64,000 nt of DNA from Hyalangium gracile (GTDB lineage Bacteria; Myxococcota; Myxococcia; Myxococcales; Myxococcaceae). The position numbers were made by a program, and so were the translations under genes. The notes under the pieces are model-generated. The model was not told the origin of the DNA. It worked only from the letters and a program-made list of their open reading frames with translations, and did no database searches. The stretch spans positions 333,659 to 397,658 of the forward strand of contig NZ_JAHXBG010000010.1 in assembly GCF_020103725.1 (NCBI RefSeq), given 5' to 3'. How positions within the stretch are numbered: position 1 is the first letter of the stretch; each line of letters begins with the position of its first letter. This document shows, in pieces, positions 9,303 to 17,075 of the stretch.

Positions 9303-9986
9303 TCAGGCCTGTGCATCCTCCGAGCGGCGCCAGCGGCGCAGGTGCTCGAAGGCGTAGTACGAGAGCAGCACCAGCACCGTGAAGAGCGCGGTGATGCCCA
9401 GCAGCTCCGGGTGCTCCGCCGGCTCACGCAGGTGCTCGAGGATGGCCGAGAAGAAGGGCCGAGGCTCCGTCAGCACGTCCCAGCTGTTCCAGCGCTCCAC
9501 CCGGCCCAGGTAGATGCCGTAGCCGCAGAGCACGGACACGAGCGCCACGCCCGCCCAGGCGCCCGCGCGGCCCACGCGCTCCTCCAGCAGCCGCTTCCAC
9601 ACGTCCAGGGACAACAGCCCCAGCATCCAGCCGGTGGCGGCGAACACGCCCAGCAGCGCCACGTCGAACCACAGCGGAATCCCCTGCCGGGGCCGCAGGT
9701 GGATGAAGTCCGTGAGCAGGTAGGGCGCGTTGGGGAAGACGAGCAGCCAGGCCACGCCCAACGGCGCCAGCATCCACCACCGCGCGCCTCGCGAGTGGAG
9801 CAGGCTCGTCACCAGCGCCAGGCCGTAGGGCACCCACGCCAGGAAGAGGTTCCAGAGCAGCCAGAGGTAGACGGTGTGCCGGGCCCAGTCGACCCGGGCC
9901 TTGATCATGACCACGCACACGGCGGTGCTCAGCAGCGCGGGCAGCAGTCCGTGGCGGTGCAGGAAGCGGAAGGGGAGGTGGCGCAT
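9303..9986 (-). CDS. DUF1361 integral membrane protein
   Basis: 227-aa protein with about six or seven hydrophobic segments. WARHTVYLWLLWNLFLAWVP, the FPNAPYLLTDFIHL motif and WNSWDVLTEP identify DUF1361, an inner-membrane family of unknown function. The start at 9986 gives a short cytoplasmic N-terminus before the first helix; the frame is open far beyond it, but the upstream part lies antisense to the glycosylase gene and has no membrane character. Confidence 0.85.
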   Translation of the reverse strand: MRHLPFRFLHRHGLLPALLSTAVCVVMIKARVDWARHTVYLWLLWNLFLAWVPYGLALVTSLLHSRGARWWMLAPLGVAWLLVFPNAPYLLTDFIHLRPRQGIPLWFDVALLGVFAATGWMLGLLSLDVWKRLLEERVGRAGAWAGVALVSVLCGYGIYLGRVERWNSWDVLTEPRPFFSAILEHLREPAEHPELLGITALFTVLVLLSYYAFEHLRRWRRSEDAQA

Positions 9987-10202
9987 GGTGGACGCGTGGC
10001 TGGAGGCCCGCGCGCCGTGGCCAGCCGGCCACACCGCTCGGGCCCTGGGTTGAAAGGTATCCACGGCGCTCCAGGCCTCGGAGCCCGTGCCCTTCACGAG
10101 GAGCAAGTCCGGGGCCAGCCCCGCCGATTGCCCCGGAGCGGCTCGGGGCCTCTCATCGAGATGCTGCTCGAGGCGAGCGCTGGCATATGGTGCGCGCCGA
10201 GC
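9987..10202. other. divergent intergenic region
   Basis: About 216 bases between the divergent DUF1361 gene and the YcaQ-like gene; must hold both promoters. No site could be assigned with confidence. Confidence 0.3.
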
Positions 10203-11387
10203 ATGCCTCGCTCCACGTTGCCTCCCGCACAGACACTGAACGCCGATGAGGCGCGAAGCTGGCTCGTCAGCCACCTGGGCCTGGCCTCGAACCGCCTGCC
10301 TCCGGGCGCCGAGGGCACCCGCGCGCTGCTGAAGGCGCTGCGCTGCATCCAGCTGGACCCGCTGGACGTCATCGGCACCAACGCGGACCTCGTGGCCCTG
10401 GCGCGGGTGGACGGGCTGGTGCGCGGAGACGTGTACCGGCACCTGATGCCCGGCCACGCCTTCGAGCACTGGGCCAAGGAGCGCTGCATCCTCCCCGCGT
10501 ACGCCTTTCCGTACTACCGCGAGCACACCCGCGAGGCTCCCTGGTGGAACCTGGCCACGCGCCTGGAGCGGCTGCCCCCACGCGTGGTGGACGCCGTGCT
10601 GGAGGAGGTGGTCACGAGAGGCCCCATCTCCGCCGCCGAGCTGACCGACCATGGCGCGGTGAAGCCCCTGGACTGGAGCGGCTGGAAGGGCACCGGCAAG
10701 GCGACGTCCATGGCGCTGGAGGTGCTGTGGACCCGCTGCCAGGTGGTCATCTGCGGCCGGGGCCCGGGAGGCAAGCGCTACGACATTCCCGAGCGAGCGC
10801 TGCCGGAGGTGGCCGGAAAGCCGCGCGCCAGCGGACCGGAGGTATTTGATAGGTGGGCCGTGCTCGAGCGCGTGGAGGCCGCGGGGATGCTCTCGCGCGC
10901 GGCCGGCGCTCACTGGTCCATCCTCTCCAAGGTCCGCACCACGGCGCTGCCGGACACGCTGGTGCGCGAGGGGCTGCTGGAGGAGGTGGGGCTGCCCGGT
11001 TCGCCCCGGCGCTACCTGGCCCCCGCGGGCTTCCGAAAGCGGCCCATCACCTCGCCTGACGCGCGCATGCGCATCCTCGGTCCGTTGGATCCGCTGCTGT
11101 GGGACCGGGGGCTGGTGAAGCTGGCCTTCGGCTTCGAGTACATGTGGGAGGTCTACAAGCCCGCCGACCAGCGCCGGTGGGGTTGGTACGTGTGTCCACT
11201 GCTGCACCGGGGCCAGTTGGTGGGCCGGCTGGAGGCGCGCGTGGTGGAGGGCGTGCTGCGCGTGGACAACGTGTGGCGCGAGAAGGGCGTGAAGCTGGAC
11301 GATGCGGCGCTGGATGAGGCGCTCGCCCGCCACGCGAAGGCCTGTGGCGCCACGGGGGTCCGCCGGCCTCGGGCCCGCGTGGGCTGA
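10203..11387 (+). CDS. YcaQ/AlkX-like DNA glycosylase (winged-helix HTH_42 family)
   Basis: 394-aa protein of the winged-helix family that contains E. coli YcaQ (AlkX) and Streptomyces AlkZ, monofunctional glycosylases that open bulky N-alkyl adducts and interstrand crosslinks. The catalytic QxD motif is visible in CIQLDPLDVIG near residue 46. Other family marks are FEHWAKERCILP, SILSKVRTTALPD, ILGPLDPLLWDRGL and FEYMWEVYKPADQRRWGWYV. The QxD form resembles YcaQ more than AlkZ (QxQ). The start at 10203 is preferred; 10161 is an alternative in frame. The long open frame further upstream runs antisense to DUF1361 and is not coding. Confidence 0.85.
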   Translation: MPRSTLPPAQTLNADEARSWLVSHLGLASNRLPPGAEGTRALLKALRCIQLDPLDVIGTNADLVALARVDGLVRGDVYRHLMPGHAFEHWAKERCILPAYAFPYYREHTREAPWWNLATRLERLPPRVVDAVLEEVVTRGPISAAELTDHGAVKPLDWSGWKGTGKATSMALEVLWTRCQVVICGRGPGGKRYDIPERALPEVAGKPRASGPEVFDRWAVLERVEAAGMLSRAAGAHWSILSKVRTTALPDTLVREGLLEEVGLPGSPRRYLAPAGFRKRPITSPDARMRILGPLDPLLWDRGLVKLAFGFEYMWEVYKPADQRRWGWYVCPLLHRGQLVGRLEARVVEGVLRVDNVWREKGVKLDDAALDEALARHAKACGATGVRRPRARVG

Positions 11388-11501
11388 GGGCCCGGGGACG
11401 GATTCCCAGCAGACACCAGACATGGACTCCGGGGCATGCTCGGTCCTCTGCCCTCTGGCACCTCCGCCGAGCCATCCCTAACTGAGTTCCTGGGAGGCTC
11501 C

Positions 11502-11894
11502 ATGCCAGAGAAATCACATGCGGTTCGCGCCAAGAGCGCGAAGAAGAAGGGCACCACGCTGGCGCTCAAGGCTTCGGATGTCGAGGCGGGTGAAGGCCTG
11601 AGCACGCACCGCGCCAAGAAGATCGGCGGGCCTCGTGAGATTGGCGAGGTGGGGTTCACGGATCGCAGCGTCAGCCCGCGCAAGCCGCCCGGGCGCGGCC
11701 TGACGACGAGGAGCCGGAAGCTGCCTCTGCCGGAGACGGGCAGCAGCACCTCGCGCCGCAAGACGCTCCCGGCCGAGGCTGCGGCGGGCTACCGCAAGGA
11801 GGGGACTCGGAAGCGGACCACGGGTCGGGGAGACACGTCGCCGCTCAAGGCCGCCAAGGTCCTCACGAGGCAGAAGCGGAAGAATCCGCGGTAG
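11502..11894 (+). CDS. small Lys/Arg-rich protein
   Basis: 130-aa strongly basic, Ser/Thr/Gly-rich protein (MPEKSHAVRAKSAKKKGTTL start; ends in QKRKNPR). No domain is recognised and it is probably disordered. GGGAGG just upstream supports the ATG at 11502. Its last 32 bases overlap the convergent trypsin gene. Composition suggests DNA or RNA binding; this is inference only. Confidence 0.6.
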   Translation: MPEKSHAVRAKSAKKKGTTLALKASDVEAGEGLSTHRAKKIGGPREIGEVGFTDRSVSPRKPPGRGLTTRSRKLPLPETGSSTSRRKTLPAEAAAGYRKEGTRKRTTGRGDTSPLKAAKVLTRQKRKNPR

Positions 11895-13050
11895 TTCGCA
11901 CGCGACGGCGGTTGCGCGTCATCGGGAGCACCCACGCGAGCAGCCCGAGCAGGGCCGCTCCCGGTGCGCTCGCGCAGCCTCCCGACTCGGAGCGAGGCAC
12001 CTCGTCACAGGGCGTGAAGCAGCGGCATGCTTCATCGCCTTCGGGCTCCAGCCGCGCGCACAGTCCCGCGGCTCCACACGCGGCGTCCTCCGTGCAGGGC
12101 GCGCCGTAGTCTCCCTGCTGCAGCGCGGGCAGGAGGCACCGGCGTGGGGCGCCGTCCACGGCGTCGCAGATGAGGCCCGAGGGGCAGTCCGCGTCCCGCT
12201 CGCAGGCGGCCCGACAGAGGTTCTCGGGCTCCAGCGTGGGCACGGCGGGCTGGGGGAGCGTGGAGAGGAACGGCTGGAGGAAGGTGTCTCGCAGCACGTC
12301 CACTCGCACGTTGACGGCCTCCGTGCGGCAGGCCACGTCTCCGCTGACGGTGATGCCGACGAGAACCTCTCGAGTGCCGTCACTCACCAGCACCGGGCCT
12401 CCGCTGTCTCCCACGCAGCTCATCCCGGGTGCCGGGCCCGCGCTGAAGGCGCTCGCGGACACCTCCCTCACGGCGAGCATCCCCTGGCGGCGACGACCCG
12501 CGGGTGCGCTGGCGTCCTTCGTGTCTCCATAGCCGAGGACACGCGCAGGGGTTCCGGGTGACAGGGAGAGGCGCGCGGGCTCGGGCAGCGGGAGGGGTGA
12601 GATGTCCACGGGGGTCGCGAGCCGCAGCAGCGCCACGTCGAAGGCATGGGTCTCGGGCACGTAGTCCGGATGGCGCAGGGCGCGGGAGACCCGGACGAAC
12701 CGCCCCTGAGGCGCTGGCAGGAGGACCGAGCCGAGGAAGATTTCGTACGGCCCCTCTGGACCGAAGATGTTCAGACAGTGCGCCGCGGTGAGCACCACAT
12801 CCGGCGCGATGAGCGCCCCGGAGCACAGCAGCGTCAGCGGCTCTCCCGAGCAGCGCGTCCGCCTCGCCACGAGCGCCACCACCGCCCCATCGTCCGGCGC
12901 GTCCGTGCCGTTCACCACGCGCTGTGACATCCGCGTGAGGGCGGGCGGATCCTCGGTGGACGTGCAGCCCGTGGCTCCCAGCGCCAGCAGGAGCCAGCCG
13001 ATCCGGAAGACACCACCGTGAGGAGCGAGCGGGAACAGACGCCGCCTCAT
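11863..13050 (-). CDS. trypsin-like serine protease, lipoprotein with MYXO-CTERM-like tail
   Basis: 395-aa S1 family protease. A hydrophobic signal ends in LALGATGC (lipobox-like). The S1 start VVNGTDAP, catalytic His in LTAAHC, Asp in FDVALLRL and Ser in CVGDSGGPVL are all present. After the protease come Cys-rich repeats (CRAACERDADCPSGLICD and a second set), then a short tail of SGGC, a hydrophobic helix and MTRNRRR, the tripartite pattern of the MYXO-CTERM sorting signal. It probably acts at the cell surface. Its ATG overlaps the stop of the upstream gene (ATGA at 13047-13050), suggesting translational coupling. Confidence 0.88.
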   Translation of the reverse strand: MRRRLFPLAPHGGVFRIGWLLLALGATGCTSTEDPPALTRMSQRVVNGTDAPDDGAVVALVARRTRCSGEPLTLLCSGALIAPDVVLTAAHCLNIFGPEGPYEIFLGSVLLPAPQGRFVRVSRALRHPDYVPETHAFDVALLRLATPVDISPLPLPEPARLSLSPGTPARVLGYGDTKDASAPAGRRRQGMLAVREVSASAFSAGPAPGMSCVGDSGGPVLVSDGTREVLVGITVSGDVACRTEAVNVRVDVLRDTFLQPFLSTLPQPAVPTLEPENLCRAACERDADCPSGLICDAVDGAPRRCLLPALQQGDYGAPCTEDAACGAAGLCARLEPEGDEACRCFTPCDEVPRSESGGCASAPGAALLGLLAWVLPMTRNRRRVRTTADSSASAS

Positions 13051-13628
13051 GGCAGCTCGGGCGGCTCGTTCTCCGCCTCGCGCGCGAGCTGCTGGAGCTC
13101 CTCTCGCAGCTTCTTCAGCCGAGCCTGGTGACGCTGGATCAGCGTATCCAGGCGCTGGCGCTCGGCCGCGTCTCCACGCGCCCCCGCCGCATCCCGGTCT
13201 CGCTCCAGCCGCTCCACGTCCCGAGCCAGCAGCGAGGTGATGCGCTCCGTCTTCCCGAGCCGCCACCGCGCCGTCTGGGGCTTCTCCGGCAGGATCGGAT
13301 CATTCACCTGCGGCAGCGGGTTGGGCGACTCGGGCAGGGGCACGTCGTCCCCGGGACCGATCGGCACAACCGTGGCCCGCCCGGATGCTTCGGGCGCGGG
13401 CTTGGACGCGGACGCCACCGGCTCAGTGGCGCGCGGCGCGGGCGGACGCGATGGAGCCGCGGGCGCTCGTAGCTCAGGCGTCACTGTAGCTACGGAGGCC
13501 GAAGGAGGCGGAGGTACCTCCGGTGACGGCGGAGCGGGCGGCGTGGGCCAGAGCACCACGGCGAGCACCGCCACGGCGAGCACCGCGGCACCCGCGAGCG
13601 GTAGGACGAGACGGGCGGAGACTTTCAT
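13047..13628 (-). CDS. membrane-anchored Pro-rich coiled-coil protein
   Basis: 193-aa protein of unknown function. Residues 8-27 form one transmembrane helix (PLAGAAVLAVAVLAVVLW); then about 80 residues of Pro/Ala/Ser-rich linker; then a charged helical segment (ERITSLLARDVERLERDRDA, LIQRHQARLKKLREELQQL) likely to be coiled coil. This topology suggests an inner-membrane protein spanning part of the periplasm. It is translationally coupled to the downstream protease. Confidence 0.65.
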   Translation of the reverse strand: MKVSARLVLPLAGAAVLAVAVLAVVLWPTPPAPPSPEVPPPPSASVATVTPELRAPAAPSRPPAPRATEPVASASKPAPEASGRATVVPIGPGDDVPLPESPNPLPQVNDPILPEKPQTARWRLGKTERITSLLARDVERLERDRDAAGARGDAAERQRLDTLIQRHQARLKKLREELQQLAREAENEPPELP

Positions 13629-13659
13629 GGAGGGAGCGCTCGGGAGCGTACTTCAAGAC

Positions 13660-14061
13660 TCACAGCCTTAGCTTCCACCCGCCGCCCTGCTGCTCGACGC
13701 GCAGGATGAACGGCTCCTCGCGGACGGCGCCATCGCGGGCCACCCTGGCCTGGACGAGCACCGCGTCGGGGGTGCGCCCGTCCACCTGCGCGCTCACGAT
13801 GTCCACGAGCTCGATGCGATGCTCGAGCAGCTCGCGCACCGTGTCCTCGCAGGGCTTCGCGCTCCCACCGGTGGCCAGCATGGGCCCGAGCGTCCCACAG
13901 TCCGCGGACGGCAGCGCGGAGAAGAAGGCGCGCACGGTGCTCCGTGCGGCCTCCGTCTTCCGCGTCTCCGACGAGGAGCAGGCGAGCGTGGCGAGCGCCA
14001 GCCCGAGTCCCCAGGCCCTCGCCGACCTCACAGCGCCCCGGTTCAAGGGGGAACGGACCAT
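13660..14061 (-). CDS. small lipoprotein, NTF2/DUF4878-like
   Basis: 133-aa protein with a lipoprotein signal ending LALATLAC. The mature part (ARSTVRAFFSALPSADCGTL ... EEPFILRVEQQGGGWKLRL) has the helix-then-strands pattern of NTF2-like DUF4878 lipoproteins: a short helix with FFxAL, and a final strand ending in WKL. Ligand and function are unknown. Only five bases separate it from the upstream Cys-rich lipoprotein gene, so the two are probably one operon. Confidence 0.65.
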   Translation of the reverse strand: MVRSPLNRGAVRSARAWGLGLALATLACSSSETRKTEAARSTVRAFFSALPSADCGTLGPMLATGGSAKPCEDTVRELLEHRIELVDIVSAQVDGRTPDAVLVQARVARDGAVREEPFILRVEQQGGGWKLRL

Positions 14062-14066
14062 CGCGC

Positions 14067-14981
14067 TCAGTAGCAGTTGGGAGCGAACAGCTCGTCGTCG
14101 CTGGCGGACGCGAACTGGTCGTCGCAGTAGCCGCTGGCCAGCATGTGGCCGTTGCGCACGCAGCCGTCGTGGTTGGTGGCGTCCAGCGTGTACTGGTTGT
14201 CACCGCCGCAGCCGCCGCCGCAGCGACCGAAGCAGTTGCCGATCACCTTCGGACGGCTCCAGTGGTCCGGCTCGCCGCACACCCACGAGCCGTTGCTCAT
14301 GTAGAACTCATCCCCGCTGCACGTGCTGTGGTTGCCGAGCTGGGCGATCTGCTGGTTCACCGCGAGATCGAAGCCGCCCTTGTTGCAGTCGTGCTTGGCG
14401 TACGAGTACCAGTTGTAGGAGCTGCCGCAGCTGCCGGTCCAGCTGCCGTTGCACTTCGCATAGCTGCACAGCATGGTGTAGCCGCGGCCCTGCTCGCCCA
14501 TCACCGTGCGCTGCATCTTCACGGTGCTCGGGTGCTCGGCCCACAGGCCCACCGCGCGCCGCAGGTACTTCGTCTCCGGCGTGGCCGCGTCACTGGAGGG
14601 CAGCTGCTCGTTGAGCGCGCCGTAGAAGGCCGTGGCCACGTCGCGGTCCGCGTCCGTCATCTGCGTGTCCTGGCCGTTGGCCTCGGCGAAGCCGTCCAGC
14701 GTGGACACTCCGTTCTCCGCGTCCACCAGGCCGGTGAGCGTCATCCCGCTGTAGCGCACCTCGATGCGGTACACGCCCGGCTCCACCTCGCGCGAGGAGA
14801 ACGTCACCTCGGCGCCGCCCTGGCTGTTCCCGGCGATGAAGGTGCCGTGCGTGGCGCCCTGCTCCACGGTGACCGACAGGCCCTCCGCGGGCTGATCAAC
14901 TCCCGGCTCCGTGGGGGCACCGCTGGGGTTCCCACAGGCACACAGCACCACTGCCACCACTGCTCCCAGAATCTTCCGCAT
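14067..14981 (-). CDS. Cys-rich lipoprotein, unknown function
   Basis: 304-aa lipoprotein; signal MRKILGAVVAVVLCAC with Cys at 16. The N-terminal half is a beta-rich region (VTVEQGATHGTFIAGNSQGG); the C-terminal half has many Cys, Gly, Asn and Tyr residues (SYAKCNGSWTGSCGSSYNWY, NCFGRCGGGCGGD) that probably form disulfides outside the cytoplasm. No catalytic motif is evident. GGGAGGG upstream supports the start at 14981 rather than the longer frame to 15122. Confidence 0.7.
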   Translation of the reverse strand: MRKILGAVVAVVLCACGNPSGAPTEPGVDQPAEGLSVTVEQGATHGTFIAGNSQGGAEVTFSSREVEPGVYRIEVRYSGMTLTGLVDAENGVSTLDGFAEANGQDTQMTDADRDVATAFYGALNEQLPSSDAATPETKYLRRAVGLWAEHPSTVKMQRTVMGEQGRGYTMLCSYAKCNGSWTGSCGSSYNWYSYAKHDCNKGGFDLAVNQQIAQLGNHSTCSGDEFYMSNGSWVCGEPDHWSRPKVIGNCFGRCGGGCGGDNQYTLDATNHDGCVRNGHMLASGYCDDQFASASDDELFAPNCY

Positions 14982-15268
14982 ACGACGAGACCCTCCCGGC
15001 CCAGGCTCCCTCTCGGATTCCGAGAAAGTGCGGGGATGTCGCGTGTACCGGAGTCGTTGCGACTCGTTCAAGACGGGGCGCGTCAATCCGCTGGGGTCAA
15101 TTCCGACGCGCGGCGACGCCATGCCGCGCGCTGGGTAACGGCGGACCTCAGCCGCGCATCAACGTGAGGTTTTCCGGAAGGTGGGCGCCACAAGGCGAGG
15201 CCCTGTTGCCTTCTTCGGGGGGTACCATGAGCCAACCTGGACAATGAAGGCTCGTGGAGACCCATCAC
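14982..15268. other. divergent intergenic region
   Basis: About 287 bases between divergent lipoprotein genes. No RNA gene, repeat or clear promoter recognised. Confidence 0.3.
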
Positions 15269-15763
15269 ATGAGAGCAGCCTCGGTGCGACTGCGGGCGAT
15301 GGCGGTGGGCCTTGCGCTCATGCTCGTTTCCTGTAGTGCGACTCGCTCCTCGGCTGTCGGACCTTCGGGACCCCAGGACCTGGCGAGGTACGCCATTGTC
15401 TTCGAGCAACAAGCGGATGGGCAGCTCGCACACGCCTGGGTCCCACTGACGGAGTTCGACCTGACGAGATTCCAGCACACCTTGAGCACGGTCAACATCC
15501 GCCGAGATATCGTGCGTGTCTCCTCCTCGGGTCTGAATGCTTATTGCGACGGTCGACATGACCAATGCGTGAATGACTGCCTCAAGAGCAGCAGGCCATT
15601 CGTGGTTGGTGGCCGCACTGTCGTGGTCATTGCCGGTGTGGCTTTCGCGGTCGTGGTCGCCGGCTCAGGCGGAGCGGCCCTCGCGCTGGCTCCACTCCTG
15701 GTCGTGGCTGAAGCCTCGCCAGCGTTCTCACCCGGAGTCCAACTGGCGGAGGCATGCAGGTGA
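15269..15763 (+). CDS. lipoprotein with hydrophobic segment, first gene of an overlapping pair
   Basis: About 164 aa from the ATG at 15269 (a GTG at 15254 is possible). The lipobox is LMLVSC. A cysteine cluster YCDGRHDQCVNDC near residue 105 precedes a long hydrophobic stretch (VVVIAGVAFAVVVAG onward). Not recognised by name. A lipoprotein signal plus Cys cluster plus hydrophobic domain, followed at once by a soluble protein gene, is reminiscent of the N-terminal part of myxobacterial delivered-toxin lipoproteins, but no toxin domain is visible. It overlaps the next gene by 10 bases. Confidence 0.6.
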   Translation: MRAASVRLRAMAVGLALMLVSCSATRSSAVGPSGPQDLARYAIVFEQQADGQLAHAWVPLTEFDLTRFQHTLSTVNIRRDIVRVSSSGLNAYCDGRHDQCVNDCLKSSRPFVVGGRTVVVIAGVAFAVVVAGSGGAALALAPLLVVAEASPAFSPGVQLAEACR

Positions 15764-16575
15764 ATACGCTCGAAGCTCTTGCAGATGCCGCCGTCTTCAT
15801 CGCGTCCAGGCGGCAGGCCGCGCACCTGGATGGCAACGAGGAGGAGGAGAGAATCTGGCTCTATTTGCGCGCACTCACCCACTTCGTCCGCGCCACTGGC
15901 CAAGTCTACCGGTTCGAGGATTCTCTCGAGATGGCTACTCCAGCTGGCGCACACAGAGGCGGGTTCGCGCGGCTGGCCGGAGAGTTGCTGCTCAAGGTCC
16001 TAGACGAGACAGCGGAGCCCCAACAGAAACAGCAAGTGCTCCTGCCCACTGCCCTCATCCATTTCATTGTCGATACCGGGCAGTCCGACGCCGCCGAGGA
16101 CTTCTTCGTCCATCAACTGGAGTACGCCCCAGTGGCCATCGCGCACTTCGCAAGCATCGAGGAGGCAGACGCATGGCTGAGGAGTGTCGCGGAGCCTCCA
16201 AGCCCGGCCTACATCCTCATCGGCGATGAATATCATCAATTCTGGTACAGGCGTGAGGACAGCACGCGCGGCATGTATCGCGACTATCCCATCGAGACGG
16301 AGATGGAGGCGCTGACTGCCAGAGGAATCCCTCCACGGCCTCCCTCATTTGCCACACGAGCAGAGGCAGAGGCATGGCTGACGGACCACCCTGCCAATCC
16401 CTATACTTTTGTGCGGATCGCTGGGGAAGACTACTTCGCGGTCAACCACCGGAGGCTGAAACGCCATTCTCTCCACCACGTGGCGTCAGCCCTGAAAGCC
16501 TGGGAGGAGCGCAAGAGGGCTGTCGCGCAAGAGGACTCCCTGGAGGCGGCCCAGTCTGGCAAAGCCCGTGTGTAG
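15754..16575 (+). CDS. soluble hypothetical protein, second gene of an overlapping pair
   Basis: 273-aa protein with no signal peptide; not recognised. The N-terminal half is helical (IWLYLRALTHFVRATGQVYR, LLPTALIHFIVDTGQ). The C-terminal half holds two related segments: FASIEEADAWLRSVAEPPSP ... YILIGDEYHQFWYRRE and FATRAEAEAWLTDHPANPYT ... FVRIAGEDYFAVNHRR, apparently an internal duplication of about 70 residues. GGCGGAGG precedes the ATG, and the start lies within the upstream lipoprotein gene, so the two are coupled. An immunity or accessory role for the lipoprotein partner is conjecture. Confidence 0.62.
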   Translation: MQVNTLEALADAAVFIASRRQAAHLDGNEEEERIWLYLRALTHFVRATGQVYRFEDSLEMATPAGAHRGGFARLAGELLLKVLDETAEPQQKQQVLLPTALIHFIVDTGQSDAAEDFFVHQLEYAPVAIAHFASIEEADAWLRSVAEPPSPAYILIGDEYHQFWYRREDSTRGMYRDYPIETEMEALTARGIPPRPPSFATRAEAEAWLTDHPANPYTFVRIAGEDYFAVNHRRLKRHSLHHVASALKAWEERKRAVAQEDSLEAAQSGKARV

Positions 16576-16579
16576 CATC

Positions 16580-16632
16580 GAAACATTGCAGCCAAAGGCC
16601 CTGCAGATTCCTCCCCCATCCCTTCCGTACAT
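16580..16632 (-). pseudogene. fragment resembling the tail of the JAMM-like lipoprotein gene
   Basis: On the minus strand this stretch reads MYGRDGGGICRAFGCNV, closely like YLDGGGVCRAFGYNYV near the end of the lipoprotein encoded at 17076-17744. The nucleotide match (around CCTCCCCCATC and GCCCTGCA) indicates a short leftover of a duplicated gene just beyond the end of the small lipoprotein gene. It has no start and no full domain. Confidence 0.5.
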
Positions 16633-16645
16633 CAGCTCAGTCAAT

Positions 16646-17074
16646 TCACAGCTCGCCGAGAATCCGGCCACGTCTGTCGATCGCATATGTGGCCCCCGCA
16701 TCCATGATGGGAGTCTCAAGCTCGATGCCACACCTGGAAAACCTGGGAAGGAAGCTGACAAAATAGAGATCATCGTTGGCCTTCAACACCGTGACGTCAT
16801 ACGTGTCCCGGCTTGCAAGGCAGCGCGCGAGTTTCTCATCACGAGCCGTCGACGTTACGCCCGGTGGCATGAACTCATTCCTGGCCACCTCGAGCACCGC
16901 CATCGTGGGACCATCCAGGTGGATGCCACCCTCATATGAATTCGGGAAGACGACCTTCTCGGCCTCCGCCAGCGGCGCTCGCTCCGCCTTGTCGATCTTG
17001 TAATATCCAAAACGCGCGCAACCGCTCACCAAAGCAACACAGGCGATGCTCGCCATGAAGAGGGAGGTCCTCAT
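16646..17074 (-). CDS. small lipoprotein, partner of the JAMM-like lipoprotein
   Basis: 142 aa from the ATG at 17074; lipobox LVSGC. The mature part contains APLAEAEKVVFPNSYEGGI, VARNEFMPPGVTSTA and a final ATYAIDRRGRILGEL. No family recognised. It begins one base after the stop codon of the upstream lipoprotein gene, so they form an operon. A longer frame to 17161 exists, but its extra N-terminus would bury the signal peptide. Confidence 0.6.
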   Translation of the reverse strand: MRTSLFMASIACVALVSGCARFGYYKIDKAERAPLAEAEKVVFPNSYEGGIHLDGPTMAVLEVARNEFMPPGVTSTARDEKLARCLASRDTYDVTVLKANDDLYFVSFLPRFSRCGIELETPIMDAGATYAIDRRGRILGEL

Positions 17075-17075
17075 G

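Noticed and set aside
9255..10202. 5' extension of the YcaQ-like frame
   Set aside because: Lies antisense to DUF1361, which has strong membrane-protein features; no domain in the extension.
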